DNA of 64,000 bases from Lepidonotus clava (lineage: Eukaryota > Annelida > Polychaeta > Phyllodocida > Polynoidae), in assembly GCA_936440205.1 (NCBI GenBank), contig OW387138.1, positions 51,537,526 through 51,601,525 on the forward strand, given 5' to 3'. The notes under the pieces were generated by a model, which had not been told where the DNA came from, did not search any database, and was given only the letters and a program-made list of their open reading frames with translations. Each line of letters opens with the position of its first letter. The first letter of the stretch is position 1. Positions 34,253 to 46,136 of the stretch are shown piece by piece. The position numbers were made by a program, and so were the translations under genes.

Positions 34253-34864
34253 TCACACCCAAGAGTCTACGTCAGGCATGCAGCCCAGTGATTCGGCTGG
34301 GAGTAGTTCTTGGGCCATGTTGTTCCTGTTGTTTATCAGGCAAACGCTCGCTCTACAAAGTCTGTGCCTGAAAAATTTGTTCAGGCGCACGCGCTCCGTA
34401 CGAGGAATCTTGACTTCTTGCGGGAGTTTCAACGTCAAGGGTTCGTCACTGCCATTCAGATGGACCGTGAGTGGGCCCGACCAGGCGACGGTCAGGGCCT
34501 TGGACAGGATGCTCGGTCTTTGGATGATCATTCGTGGGCAGGCAGCACTTCCTACGGCTTCCATTTCGGCGGGAATGGGAGCCAGTGGAAATAGGAGCGT
34601 TTCCCATTGGCAGTAGATTCTCAGACAGCACTGCACTGTAGCCCTCCGACGTTGACCCTGCGCCAACGAGCGACAGCCTGCTGCCAATTTCCAGAAGATA
34701 CCGATAAATTTCCACCCCAGGTATATCACTAACAAGAGAAGCAGCCACTGATGGTCGGATTGGTCCGCGGGTTGGAGGTGACTAGGTCTCAGCACTGGCC
34801 TTTCCTCCCGAACAAGACGCAGACGCAGACTTGCGTTTAACAGTCGCTCGATGTCCATGGCCAT
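34253..34864 (-). CDS. Single-pass membrane protein, unknown
   Basis: The minus frame is open further up. ATG 34864 (MAMDIERLLNASLRL) is preferred because TATAAGTA at 34910-34903 lies about 40 bp upstream. It gives 203 residues. A short charged N-terminus is followed by one strong membrane span, WLLLLLVIYLGWKFIGIFW, and then a domain of about 130 residues with LTVHLNGSDEPLTLKLPQEV. The gene converges on the envelope gene. The layout (one span, then a 130-150 residue domain with a late LP-x-x-x-K-stretch) resembles the protein at 40558-41388, but residue identity is weak. No family is recognised. Confidence 0.55.
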   Translation of the reverse strand: MAMDIERLLNASLRLRLVREERPVLRPSHLQPADQSDHQWLLLLLVIYLGWKFIGIFWKLAAGCRSLAQGQRRRATVQCCLRIYCQWETLLFPLAPIPAEMEAVGSAACPRMIIQRPSILSKALTVAWSGPLTVHLNGSDEPLTLKLPQEVKIPRTERVRLNKFFRHRLCRASVCLINNRNNMAQELLPAESLGCMPDVDSWV

Positions 34865-35154
34865 CAAGTGGCTGTTCTGAACCAGTGTATAGTACAGGCA
34901 CATACTTATACCCCCCACCCCACACGACATCACAACCCCCCAGGTACTGTAAGGGCTTCGTCTAGTCTTTAGCGAAAAGTTAACCCTCGGTCGACAACTT
35001 AAACGCTAGGTAAGGTACAACTAAAACGACTTCTTCTAGCCGGGGGCTTCACAAGTTTTTACACTGGGTAGTGCGAAGCACGTCTAATAGGCCGCTATTT
35101 TCTTCAGAGAGCCGATCGACAGGGGGTTCATCTGAAATGACTTCTGTCGCGTTT

Positions 35155-35516
35155 GACACCGGGACACGCGTCTGTGATGACCGCGTCCACCTGTTGGCCA
35201 TCTGAGGCGACGCATGTCAACTAGCTTCTGTGTCAGGTCCCTCACAGGAGTACCACGGCACGCGGCCCGCGGGGTAGTCTTAACACTTCTTGACACGTAA
35301 CAGGCCTCACAAGGGGCGGCGGTGAGGGTGTCGCTGATACCCCATGTACTCCCCGTCACGGCTAGCACGTAACTTATGGTAAAAGTCTCTCTTACCCCGT
35401 CCACACCCCGTCACGTCTACCACGTAACTTATGTTCAAAGTCTTGCCTCATCGATAAAAGATCGCTTTCACCAGATCATGTATCCACAGGGGGGCCTGCC
35501 CGGCATGTATAAATAC
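35155..35516 (+). promoter_or_regulatory. Gene B upstream region, conserved with gene A
   Basis: It contains one unit of the 110-bp module (GGCCATCTGAGGCGACGCAT, CTAGCTTCTGTGTCAGGTCC), then CGTAACTTATGGTAAAAGTC, CTTGCCTCATCGATAAAAGA and TATAAATAC (35508-35516). The same order, inverted, lies upstream of gene A. Confidence 0.7.
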
Positions 35517-35562
35517 GGCGTGGCATATGGCTATATAGATCACTTGAAAACTTGCTGCCACC

Positions 35563-38500
35563 ATGAACGGGTCAACTGATTATAGTGACGCTGTTCTGTC
35601 AAACCCGTCTACGAGCTCATGCAGGATCTTGACCAGCAGCCCCAAACCGGGTGGCGAGAAAATAACCGATCATGATTCATCAGCAGGCGTAGCTACTCTG
35701 CTGTTGGATATGTCTGAGGATGCGCGTCAGTATGGGTCTCAGAATGGGTTTCCGGATCTCTCTGCGGATCAGTCTCTTCACGACTCCCTGTACGCGGAAG
35801 AGGGATCCACCCTCAACGACGTGGACCTTAGCCTTGGTGGTTCCCAAGGCGGTACTGCATCCGCATCGTCGTCCACGCCCTCCACGCCCTCCACGCCCTC
35901 CACGCCCTCCGGATCCACGCCCTGGGGGATGACGCCCTCCACGTCGCAATCCCATCCATGGTTCCCCAGCTCCACGTCCAGAACGTCGTCCACGCCCGGA
36001 CCCTTGACATCGCAAGGGTCGTTCTCGTCGACGACGTCCCAAAGGTCGTTCACGCCCGGGCCCTTGACATCGCAAGGGTCGTTCTCGTCGACGACGTCCC
36101 AAAGGTCGTTCACGCCCGAATACTCGTCCTCGTCCGGCCCCTCCACGTCTACAGCTGAACCGTCCATGGCCCATTTGCTGGCCAGGATGGAGGAGCTGGA
36201 GAAGAAGTGCCGAAGGGCAGAGGCTGAAGCGGCTGCGGCAAAGGCCCAGGTGGAGGTGCTCGTGAACCAAGCGAAGCCAGCTGCAGCTGACAAACCACCC
36301 AAACCACGCAATGAAATATGTGTAAGTTCTAAAGTTTGTTTTTACAGCTTATAATTAACTAATAATCTCACCTTGAAAACGTTACCGTTTAATATAGTTC
36401 TCGGTTTGTTTAGAAATGATCTCATTCCTAGTATAGCCCTGATGTTCTTCTCTTTTGCCGCGCCGCCAGGGAACATCCCGGAAAACAACGAAAATCCGTA
36501 ATGATTTCGTACACTGACATATAGTTAGAAGTCCACTATTAATTATTGGCTTATTATATTGTTTGTAGGAACTCGTTCGTTCGGCCTACAAGGCCAAGAG
36601 AGGTGAGCCTGCTTGGGGATTCAACCTGAACCCTGGGTAAGTTGATTACGTCATAACAACATGAATAGTACAGAAAATAATATTGTTTTTAAGTAAGCAA
36701 TGGGTAATGTGTTCCTGAACAACAGAAGCTGCAGCTGAATATAAGTTTTGCTGTTTTTTTTTTTCATGTTAATAGAGTCATAGAGCACTTGACGTGATGC
36801 CGATGAATTGAACAATATAAATATATTCCAACATTCAGGGCGGGGATCAAACACCCGGATAACGTTGCGATCATCAAGGCCGTTGTTGACAACGTGTGCC
36901 TGGGGCCAGATACCCCCAGAGAAGAGGTGTTAGGTAAGTCCCATAGGTAGCAAGTTTCTTTGTTAACTAACCTGCAGCTGTACATTTCATGCATCTAATG
37001 TCCATGATTCCAAAGTATTGGTCCTTCAATTAACACAAATTTTAACATGCTTGAAATGCTGGAAATCTGTTTTTAGTGTCTAAATAGGCTCCACTTACAT
37101 TGTAAATTGTTACTTTTATAATTTAAGTTATCCTCCCAGTCATCTGAAAAAAACGTAAGTTCTATTATCTGGACAAAGAAATATAATACCGGTGTAATGA
37201 TGGTTTTAATTCGTGAATAATATGTTGACCCTCACTTTGCATTTTTAACATGTATTCCCTTGATTTATTGCCTTTATATTGCCTTTGTCTACTTAATGGC
37301 TCCAGTTTTAAGCATACTTCATGTCCTTCCTCTTTTTCTAGCTGCTGCCAACACCTACTTCAAGACCCTCCAAAGCAGGGCCAACAGAATCCGGAAGAAC
37401 CGAATGAAGGCTGACAATGAAAAGGCTATCATCCGTCACCACGTGAACGAGGTAAATCAATTTTTGTTACAGACTTCCTCTATAGACCACAAAAGTCTGA
37501 CGTCACGGACCCCTCCCGCAACACGTGTTGGGCCTAAACCTTTTACGACCGGCCCCGGTAACCCTACACCCCCGGTCACCGGCCCGGCCCGCCCTGGAGG
37601 GGGCACCGATAACACCCGGCTGGACCGCGGTCACCCGTACACACAGACAATAACATTGCCTATAACTTTGATATTTATTAACTCTTTTTCTTTTCAAGTA
37701 TATCATAATGCACATTGATAGTTCCCCTATGAAAATACATGTTTTCATAAGTTTGCGAGCATTATTAGTGGAAATAGCAAATCTGACAGCTGGGTCCTAC
37801 TAAAGTTCATAGAGGGGACCCCCGGCCCAGCCCGGCCCATGTTTAGGCACGGGAGCAGCGTGCAGTGACCGTTAGGGGCCCGCCTGACATCATGGCTTTT
37901 GCGGACTATTGTTCTCAACATTGTTTGACGTAGTTCGATTCAGGCAGGCCGAAATTTTACACTTTTCAAGTGCAAAGCCGAGGAGAAAGAGTAATGTCTA
38001 TGGTCTTTGCCCAGTCTGTCCACTCCTTGGGTGGAAGGATACGCATCATTGTTCTAAAAAACGCGAAGAAAGGGTCTATTTTGACAACATTCACATGTCC
38101 TTGTTTCTAGAAAAAAAGGTTACTTTTTCATCCCAAATATCCATGATATGAAAATAAGGGTCTTTTTTTTCCTGGGAAATATGAAATTTCACGAAAAAAG
38201 GGTATTTCTTGGCCACAAAATGTCTGCGTTTTGAAGAATAAGGGGTCGATTTTTTGGTATAAATGTCAGTGGAAAGGGGTTGTTTTCTATTTTGAAGAAC
38301 GATGATATGTCCTACTTTGATATCTGAGTAGACAGACTGGGGGTCTATGGTATAGGGGGTGTGACTTCCCGGGGACCCACTCGGTTTAAAAAGGGGTATA
38401 CGTACGAACTGCGGTCGGAACTATACCGGGAAGCTGTGAATCGGCAATTTGGCTTAAAACAGGGGGCCCGGCTGTGAAATGATCTTATGGTTGTAACACT

Positions 38501-39202
38501 GAAACTTGGGAAACAATTATAATTTTTTTACATTATGAATTTTTATAGAGCACTGTAACCTTACTTGCTTCCTTGGACAATAATCTTGACATACAATTAG
38601 AATGGATATGACACAATTAATAAAAAGTGCCTGTATGTTATAGAGACCAAGGATAAAGCAACGCTTTTGAAATTAACTGCAGTGACCAGCTTTTAAATTA
38701 AGGCAACTGAAATATTGAAAAACTTGTTTGTGTTTATTGGATGTTCTTGACCAAGTATGTCGTAACTGTATTAAAATAAAAAAGTGTCTTTTTAACTTTG
38801 CAGAAGCTCAGAAGACGGATAGTGGGGTTGGAAAATATCGTCACAACGTGGGACGAAGCTCGAAAGAATTCCGTGAGGCGCCTCCTCACCCCCGACTACA
38901 CGAGCGACGAGGAGCGCGGACTTTATTTTCCGGTTGACAGAGACGGGAAGACGACCGAGCGATATCACCGCCGCGTCAAACCGCTCGTGTGGGAGAGCGA
39001 TGAGCTGAGTGCCTACAAAGCCCACCTGGACGAAATTGAGTTTAAAGAACTTAGCCGCCGTCAGCGGGGCGTTAGATTGGAAAAGAAGCGGAAAAATGTC
39101 CCCGACGATAATCCAAAACGCCAACAGCCTCCTCCCAACACCCCAGACTGGGCGGTGAAGCCCGCGTATCGGTCGGGTATCGCCGATGCACAGCCAATTT
39201 AA
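35563..39202 (+). CDS. Gene B: five-exon coiled-coil protein, paralogue of gene A
   Basis: Exons are 35563-36321, 36569-36636, 36839-36933, 37342-37451 and 38804-39202. All have GT-AG borders and matching phases, giving 476 residues. The start CCACCATGA is a strong context, 47 bp after the TATA box. Exon 1 is longer than in gene A because of Ser/Thr/Pro-rich repeats: STPSTPSTPS (35874-35915) and a 60-bp tandem duplication (about 35994-36113) encoding GPLTSQGSFSSTTSQRSF twice. It ends in a coiled coil (MAHLLARMEELEKKCRRAE). Exons 2-4 hold RSAYKAKRGEP, HPDNVAIIKAVVDNV and EKAIIRHHVNE. Exon 5 has LTPDYTSDEERGL, LVWESDEL and PDWAVKPAYRSG. High GC in exon 1 leaves the other strand open too; those frames are shadows. 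The role is unknown. Confidence 0.85.
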
Positions 39203-40557
39203 CTTATTTCTAAAGGGTCTGTTTAAAGCTCTATTTTATGTGATGTTTATGTTTATCATCTTTATGTTTTCTTTACACTACGTTTAATTGTATGGTCTGT
39301 GTCACGCTGTATGTTAGGTCTTTGTACTTTCTTCAATTGTATAGTCGTTTTATAAACTTTTATCAAAGAACTTTGCGCTTCTTGTTTTGATTGTGGCATG
39401 CTCGATAAGCAGGGAAGTATTTCTATAGATATGTTGGTTGCCTAAGACTCGCCTTATATTAGTCTAAAACCGTACGCGTTATCCAGGTCCTTCTCATAAG
39501 TGAATCTTAAATTTATGAATACTTTTTATTTACGATACGAAACGCATTTAACTATAATGACCTGTCATTTTGTTGAAAACCCGAATGTGCTATTTCTTGA
39601 AGATAGACCACGAACTTGAAATCGATTACAATACAACACTTTTTTGATGAGTGTTATGGTACAAGGTCTCTACCATTAGAAGAGCAATGGAATGACACCT
39701 AGGCCTGTTATCAATAATAACATAAATCAATCATAAAAAGTGTATTTTAAACAAACATAAGCTCGATATACGATTTTTAAAATGATGCGACATGAATCAT
39801 CTCTTCGTACTTATTTCGCAGTCATGAAAAAATAATGTTGCATGAAGCCGTTTTTAATTAAGAACTGTTACTTCTTTTCTAGTGGATCCTTTTTAGTTAG
39901 ATTCCATGCAGTAAGGTGCAAAAGTAATTTTTCAGAAATTTTATTATGATCAAATACATCGCTGCCAGTAGGACCTATCAAAATTTACAAGTGACCATGT
40001 AGTCTCCTGATGAACCCGAAATACTTTCTAGGATTTGTATGGCACGGTGACCTATATTCTTTCTGTGAGAGAATAAAAAAACCTCATGCATATAGTGTAA
40101 CCCTTTAAAGTGGGAGTTCTCCGGGAGTTATGTATAGGTAACTTGGAGCTTCTGTGACATTGCAAAATTAATAATTTAAAAAACAAACAAGTCAATTTAG
40201 GTGTCGAGATTTATTAAGGGACGATAGCTTAATTAGCTATAGCCATAATTTCGGTTGGAGCCCGATCGCCAGATTGTGGCGTTAACCACATTTAATTCCA
40301 CTACTAGTTTTGGTTGCAGACCTAGTTTAGCCTCAGGCCCCTAAATTAGGGGCCTGTCTTACAGATTACCTAAGGGGTTGACCCTAGCCCGAGCCAGAGT
40401 AAAAGCGCTCTTGTCAGCGTCATACTGCTCTTTCCAAAACCGAAATTTTATTTAGCTACAAATTCAATTTATAACCATAACACTTGTATCAATTGACGCA
40501 CGTTCGGCAGCATATTGGTAGTAAACACACAAAAATACAACATTTTTCACACAAGAC
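39203..40557. other. No gene seen
   Basis: AT-rich sequence between gene B and the membrane protein gene. No repeat or coding frame is supported. Confidence 0.5.
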
Positions 40558-41388
40558 TTAATCAAGGTCAACACGGCTTAAGTCGACTGAAGTATTAGTA
40601 CTAATTGCAAGCTCACCGGGCCGGTATTTCCCCAAAAGAACAGGCTCTCCTATGCCTATACCCATGGTAACCAACTGGTAGCGTATAATGTCCTTAGTCA
40701 TCAATCTTGTCAACATGATGTCCTTCAGTTTATTAACCTTTAAATGTGTGGGCAGTCGTGTCGATGTGCCGGTATAGCAGTCGGTCATTTGGATGACACA
40801 GTTAAATGTGTATCGTGCGCCTAGGCATATATTTTCGGCTTTAGTCAGTGTGATAGGATCGTCTGTTTGAAAGATATAATCTCCAAAATGTCCAGGGAAC
40901 GTGCCTATTTTAAGCCATACACTGTGATTGCCCGAGACAAGCAAGTATACACGAAAACGAGCATCTGCGAAGATGCGATTAATTCCGGAGCAAACAAAGA
41001 ATATGCTAATAATTATGGCTACGGCGAGGATAAGAAGAAGAGTGTACGAAGAGAGAAGTACCACAGTTGGGAATTCTTTAATGTTTCCGTCTCCTGGGTT
41101 GGCTTCAGATCCAGTGTCAGTTACGGTATGGTCCTGGTCCAACAAGGCTTGCAGGGTGTCATGAAAGGTGAGGCCGGTCATCGCATCGTGTTTTGGTGGA
41201 GGGTGACCGGTAAATGGAGCAGTGAGGTTGACCAACCGGGTACGGGTTACTCCAGGCTTATTGTGAATGACCCTAGGCCAGTGTCCGCCACTGGCAGCTC
41301 GAACAAATTCCACGCATGATACAAGAACCAAGTACACGGCAGCTATATATTGAAAAAAAAAGAAAGAAGAGAACATGAAGGTTGTCAT
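40558..41388 (-). CDS. Membrane protein with signal peptide and one span, unknown
   Basis: The first usable ATG on the minus strand is 41388 (MTTFMFSSFFFF), giving 276 residues. Residues 1-32 form a hydrophobic signal. About 85 residues of ectodomain follow, with one NLT glycosylation site, then a strong membrane span (VVLLSSYTLLLILAVAIIIS) and a cytoplasmic domain of about 140 residues with FRVYLLVSG, WLKIGTFPGHFGDYIF and LPTHLKVNKLKDIM. The Phe-rich start is encoded by a pyrimidine tract ending in an AG near 41345, so it may instead be an intron acceptor and the true start may lie elsewhere. It is cargo of the inner element; no family is recognised. Confidence 0.6.
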   Translation of the reverse strand: MTTFMFSSFFFFQYIAAVYLVLVSCVEFVRAASGGHWPRVIHNKPGVTRTRLVNLTAPFTGHPPPKHDAMTGLTFHDTLQALLDQDHTVTDTGSEANPGDGNIKEFPTVVLLSSYTLLLILAVAIIISIFFVCSGINRIFADARFRVYLLVSGNHSVWLKIGTFPGHFGDYIFQTDDPITLTKAENICLGARYTFNCVIQMTDCYTGTSTRLPTHLKVNKLKDIMLTRLMTKDIIRYQLVTMGIGIGEPVLLGKYRPGELAISTNTSVDLSRVDLD

Positions 41389-41790
41389 CTCAACTTTAAA
41401 CAAACACCTTCGTTCCAAATTACCATGGCCAGGCTATTCAAACAGACAGAATAAACTATAACTGCCATATGGCCACACCCTAGAATTCAGAAAACTGGCC
41501 ATATTATTTAATTAGGAAGGGCGACCCCCAGAATGAATACATATGTTTTACCTATTTTGAATAATTTGGAAAGTCGGCCATCGACTCGTATCACTTGTAG
41601 AACAAAAGTAATTAAGAAGATTCTCACCAAGGGTGGCACTCAGGATTTTGACACTCATGATATTCACGTAGCCGTACACCAAACGCACTATATAACGAAA
41701 TAAGCTGGCCCTAAGTAGTAGCAGAAAGCTTAAGGTTTGACCTTCGAGCTAAACTTCGAGCTCAGTTTTCAAGGCAGATGAAATCCTATG

Positions 41791-41950
41791 ACCAGTCAAC
41801 CTGACGGCAGCCGATGCGTTTCGGAAGCTGAGGAAACTTCACCGCCCTTTAATGGATAGACCCTAGGTTTTAATGGCAGGTGTCATGCCCTCACCAGTCC
41901 AGACGGCGGACGATGCGTTTCGAAAGCTGAAGAAACTTCACGCGCCCGAC
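41791..41950 (+). repeat. Direct repeat of about 57 bp upstream of the transposase
   Basis: GATGCGTTTCGGAAGCTGAG (about 41812) and GATGCGTTTCGAAAGCTGAA (about 41912), each preceded by CCAGTC and followed by GAAACTTCAC and CGCCC. The spacing is about 100 bp. This could be a binding-site array of the transposon, as CACTA elements often carry subterminal or promoter repeats. Confidence 0.6.
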
Positions 41951-42235
41951 AAATCACGACAACGCGCTACCGTGACGGCCAGGCTGGAGGCGACAGTGAT
42001 CTCCTGGTAATACTGTGGCAGGCTGTTCTCGGCTTAAATTTCACACGGGTGTCTGAGGTTAGGAGCTCGAGTGCAACTACCCCTGGGTCGGGGCTGTGGC
42101 ATGTCGCGGCAATTCGCGGCTTTCAGCTGGTGGGACCATAGGCGTCGGTCTGTACCATATATAAATACTTGTGTCGCGGTCGCAAATGGGGAAGGTTCAT
42201 CGCCCTGAAGTGCTGCTGTCTAACTCAAGTTCGCC

Positions 42236-45200
42236 ATGGCCTCGCGATCGTGGTGTTTCAAGGGTCTGACCAGTGACCAGGCAGAAACCAGAAGAAATAT
42301 GGACACTAGCCGAAACCGATGGTGCGACACATGTAAACGTGCAGTTTCAAAAAGTACATATAACAGGAAGCATCTTATGGAGCATGGTGAGTACCAGATA
42401 AATAGTATAACTAGGATAAAGTCACTTTCACCTGAAATCGATATCCTTCAAAACCTTCCTAGCTAGCTTGCGCGCATAGATATTATTTTCAAATACCTAC
42501 TATACTCTTAATGATCAGTTAGTGTTTGGAAAATTATCGCCAGCCTAAATCTTTTCTTGACAATTAAACAATTGTTCAAATAATGAATGACTTGAACAAT
42601 GGACGTTATATATATGTATCCCTCCATGCATCTTTCTATCATAGCTTTTGAGTCAGAGAAACAACATTGGGTGGGAAAGTCTGTACTCTGAAACCCGACT
42701 GTACATTTAATTTATTCTTATACATGTGTCTTGCAGAACCACTCCCATTTGGTTTACCTCAACGCGCTGGCAATCAGGCAGAAGTGGGTCTTGAGGCCGA
42801 AGCTGCAGATATTCAGGCTCAGGCAGGTAACCAGGCTGAAGCAGGTTTTCAGGCTGAGGCAGGTAACCAGGTGGAAGCAGGTTTTCAGGCTGAGGCAGGT
42901 AACCAGGCTGAAGCAGGTTTTCAGGCTGAGGCAGGTAACCAGGCTGAAGCAGGTTTTCAGGCTGAGGCAGGTAACAAGGCTGAAGCGGGTGTTGAGGCTG
43001 AGGCAGGTAACCAGGCTGAAGCGGGTATTGAGGCTGAAGGTGGTATGCAGGTTGAAGCGGGAATTCGGGCTGAAGGTGGTAACCAGGTTGGAGCTGGTAT
43101 TTGGGAAGAAGCTGCAGCTGCTAATCAGCGGCAGGCTGAAGTCGGGAATCCGGGAGAAGCAGACAGTCAGCCTGTGGGTCGCAATCAGCCTGTTGAAGAG
43201 GCGGTACCCATGGAAGCCGATGAGGAGTCAGGTGATGATATGGAAGACTATTACGGTACCATGGAAGATTCCCAAGAAACGGAAGAAAATGATAAGCTTG
43301 ATCCAGAGGCAGTCAAGATTCGCAACAGGGCCATCCGTCACTTAAAAGTGGTTTTCGGTGACGGGACGGGTCGTCCTAGCCCATTGGCAAGGCTTGTTAG
43401 TGGTACCCCTAATAAGAATATCCAAAGCCTATTTTCATGGGTTCTGTTCTTTCTTTTGCAGTGGCAGATCCACACCTTCACCAGTGATACGCAAATGGCT
43501 AAAGTTATGTGCTTCATTTGTGAATTATTGACGGTAGCAGGTAATGACCGGGTTTCACAAGCAGCGGAGGCAGTATTCCCCAAAACGATGCGGATGATGT
43601 ACAAATGGTTGGGTACAGACCTAACGATGACTAATTACTCTATCAGTGTATGCTGCCCGGCCTGTTATACGTTGTCGCATTCTGTGTTGTCCACCACTGA
43701 GCGTGTGCGAGGTCTAGGCTTTTACACGGATCGTAATGGTAATCAGCAACCCATTAGGTGTACAACCATCGGTGATGATTTAAAACGCTGCAACAGGAAA
43801 TTGTTTTATGAGACCAAGATTGTGGGGGAAATTACCTTCCTTCCAGTCAGGACATTCTGTTACCAGTCGCTCGAGAAGAGTTTGCAGGTTATGATGAAAC
43901 GTCCAGGTTTTGAGCTGAAATGTAGAGAGTGGAAGGGCAGGAGGATACCCAACGGAGTGTTTGCTGACATTTACGACGGTTCGGTATGGAAAGAATTTAA
44001 CGCGAACAACGACGGCTTTCTTGATAATGAAAACAACTTGGCTCTTCAGATGAATATCGATTGGTTTCAACCATTCTCTCGGAAAGCTTCGATGTCAGTA
44101 GGGGGCATTTACCTAACAATACTAAACCTACCCAGAAATGAGCGGTACAGACTTGAGAACGTCATACTATACGGTATCATTCCAAACTTAAGTAAAGAAC
44201 CTGCCGACCTTACCAGTTTTCTGAGGCCCCTAGTCAACGAACTCAAGGAATTCTGGCATCAGGGAAAAAGGCTTATAACCAACGATTGCCCAAATGGCAA
44301 GACCGTTAAGTTGGCGCTTTTGAACGTTGCTGCCGACCTGCCTGCAGGGAGGAAGACCTGCGGTTTCCTGCTACCTAATGCTATCATGGGTTGTTCAAAA
44401 TGTCTGAAGGAATTCAAGAATTCAAACCGTGGAGGATTCAACATGGCGAATTGGACTCCTCGTACTCTGGACCAACACAAGGAGAGAGTGAGTGAGATTA
44501 CAGCTGCATCCACCCCGAGAGAGAAAAGTAAACTTGAGAAACAGTATGGAGCTCGTTCCTGTGTCCTCCTAGAATTGCCCTACTTCAATCCCATCAGGTA
44601 AGTTCAATCTCCAGGCCGAACAAATTTAAAGGCCAATCTTACACAGAATTATACCAAAATATTAACAATTTTAATTTGACATTTGAATAAACATTAATAC
44701 AAATGTTTCCATTAGCAGTAACTGTATTATATGACATTCATTTCTTCAGGTTCCTCTCGATCGATGTGATGCATAATGTACTGTTGGGTAAGTGTTGAAG
44801 CTTGACCTAACGTTAATTAATGTTTAGCACTGATAATGTGTTTGAAATGGAACTTGCATTTGCCTTTAATTTGGACTATTAGTTCATTGGGGTTTCAATA
44901 CCGATTTCACATATGTGCTTTTATTATTGGGATTCAGGGACTGCCAAGCGAATGTGGAAGAGGTGGACCGACAAAGAGTTGTCAAAGAAGAAGAAGAATT
45001 CAACAGATGACGTTGTACTAAGCGCTAATCAGGTGTTGACTATTGATGCTCGTCTGAATCAGTTTAAAGAGGGACTACCGGATGACTGCGTGGTAACTAA
45101 CATCAAATCGAACGCTGGGATGTGGACGGCAAAGGAGTGGAAGAATTGGGTTACAGTCTCGTCTGGATACTGCCTCCAGGGCCTTTTGCCGGAGAATATG

Positions 45201-46136
45201 CTTCATAGCTGGCAGCGTTTCGTAGAAGCCACTCGACTTCTGTGCAAGCCTTGTATTACACACCACGAGATAGAACAGGCACACAGGAAACTATTGCACT
45301 TTTGCAAGAGCACAGAGCTCCAGTTCGGTTCTGATTTCATTACCCCAAACATGCATCTACATCTCCATTTAAAGGAGTGTCTCCGGGAGTATGGTCCAGC
45401 TCCCAGTACTTGGCTGTTCAGTTTTGAGCGGTATAATGGTTACTTGGGGGATGTGCCGACTAACAATCGCCAGATAGAGAAACAATTGTTTGAGAGGTTT
45501 CACAGGATGAGTCGTGTCAGTCAGGCGCGCGCCGAAATGCCGTCCAAACACGAGGGGAAATTTGGCAAACACTGCCAGCTGGGAGAAGGAGAGAAGAAAG
45601 CAAGAACGGTCCTGGAAACACTCGATGTACCCAATGAGCGAGATTTCGCGAAGTGCGAGAGCCTATGGAGTCTCCCCGACGGCTTCGAGACATTTAGAGA
45701 AGAAAATGTGTGGATCGACTCGGACGATCTTGAGCTGCTCAAAAAAACATACAAAAAGATGTACCCCACAGAACAGGAGATCCTAGAGAAGTCATTTCTG
45801 CCTTCAGTTTACGTGAAGTCTAAAGTCGTAAAATATGGCCCCATGACTTATTCCAGCACAAATTCCAGCAGTGGTAAAAAGTTGTCTAGACTAATGGCAA
45901 ATTGGTACGAAGACGGACAGACTGACCCCCGGGAGCGACCGTGCATCGCCACCCACTACATGAAACATTACATACAATGTAATGCAACCGGGCAGAAGAG
46001 GCAACATGTGTTTGCAGCTGTGAAGTGGTACCGACCCAGCACCGTCGAATCCAGATACATAAGTCCTTATACAATGTGGCACAAGGAAAAGTTCGAGCAA
46101 CCTTCATGGGCATCTTTCCTGCCTGTTATGCGGATA
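42236..46136 (+). CDS. CACTA/EnSpm (Tnp2-type) transposase, multi-exon, interrupted by a MITE
   Basis: Exons are 42236-42386, 42737-44597, 44750-44787 and from 44938, all with GT-AG borders and agreeing phases. Exon 1 encodes a Cys2-His2 finger (CDTCKRAVSKSTYNRKHLMEH). Exon 2 opens with about 15 imperfect 12-residue units of the AGNQAEAGFQAE type (about 42770-43100), then acidic sequence, then the conserved transposase_21-like core. Across the short third exon lies the hallmark FLSIDVMHNVLLGTAKRMW. Later come MLHSWQRFVEATRLLC, THHEIEQAHRKL, NMHLHLHLKECLREYGP and FERYNGYLGD, the DUF4218-like part. TATATAAATAC lies at 42158-42168. The last exon is cut by a 1-kb MITE at 46137. The enzyme would recognise and cut the terminal repeats. 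The gene is a fossil in this copy. Confidence 0.85.

Noticed and set aside
35680-36311. Long open frames on the minus strand and other frames over gene B exon 1
   Set aside because: They are mirror frames of a GC-rich, repetitive coding exon; gene B has splice sites, a TATA box and a paralogue supporting the plus frame.
42731-43345. Second long plus-strand frame over the transposase repeats
   Set aside because: It is the shifted frame of the 36-bp repeat (RLRQVTRLKQVF pattern); the conserved domains lie in the other frame.
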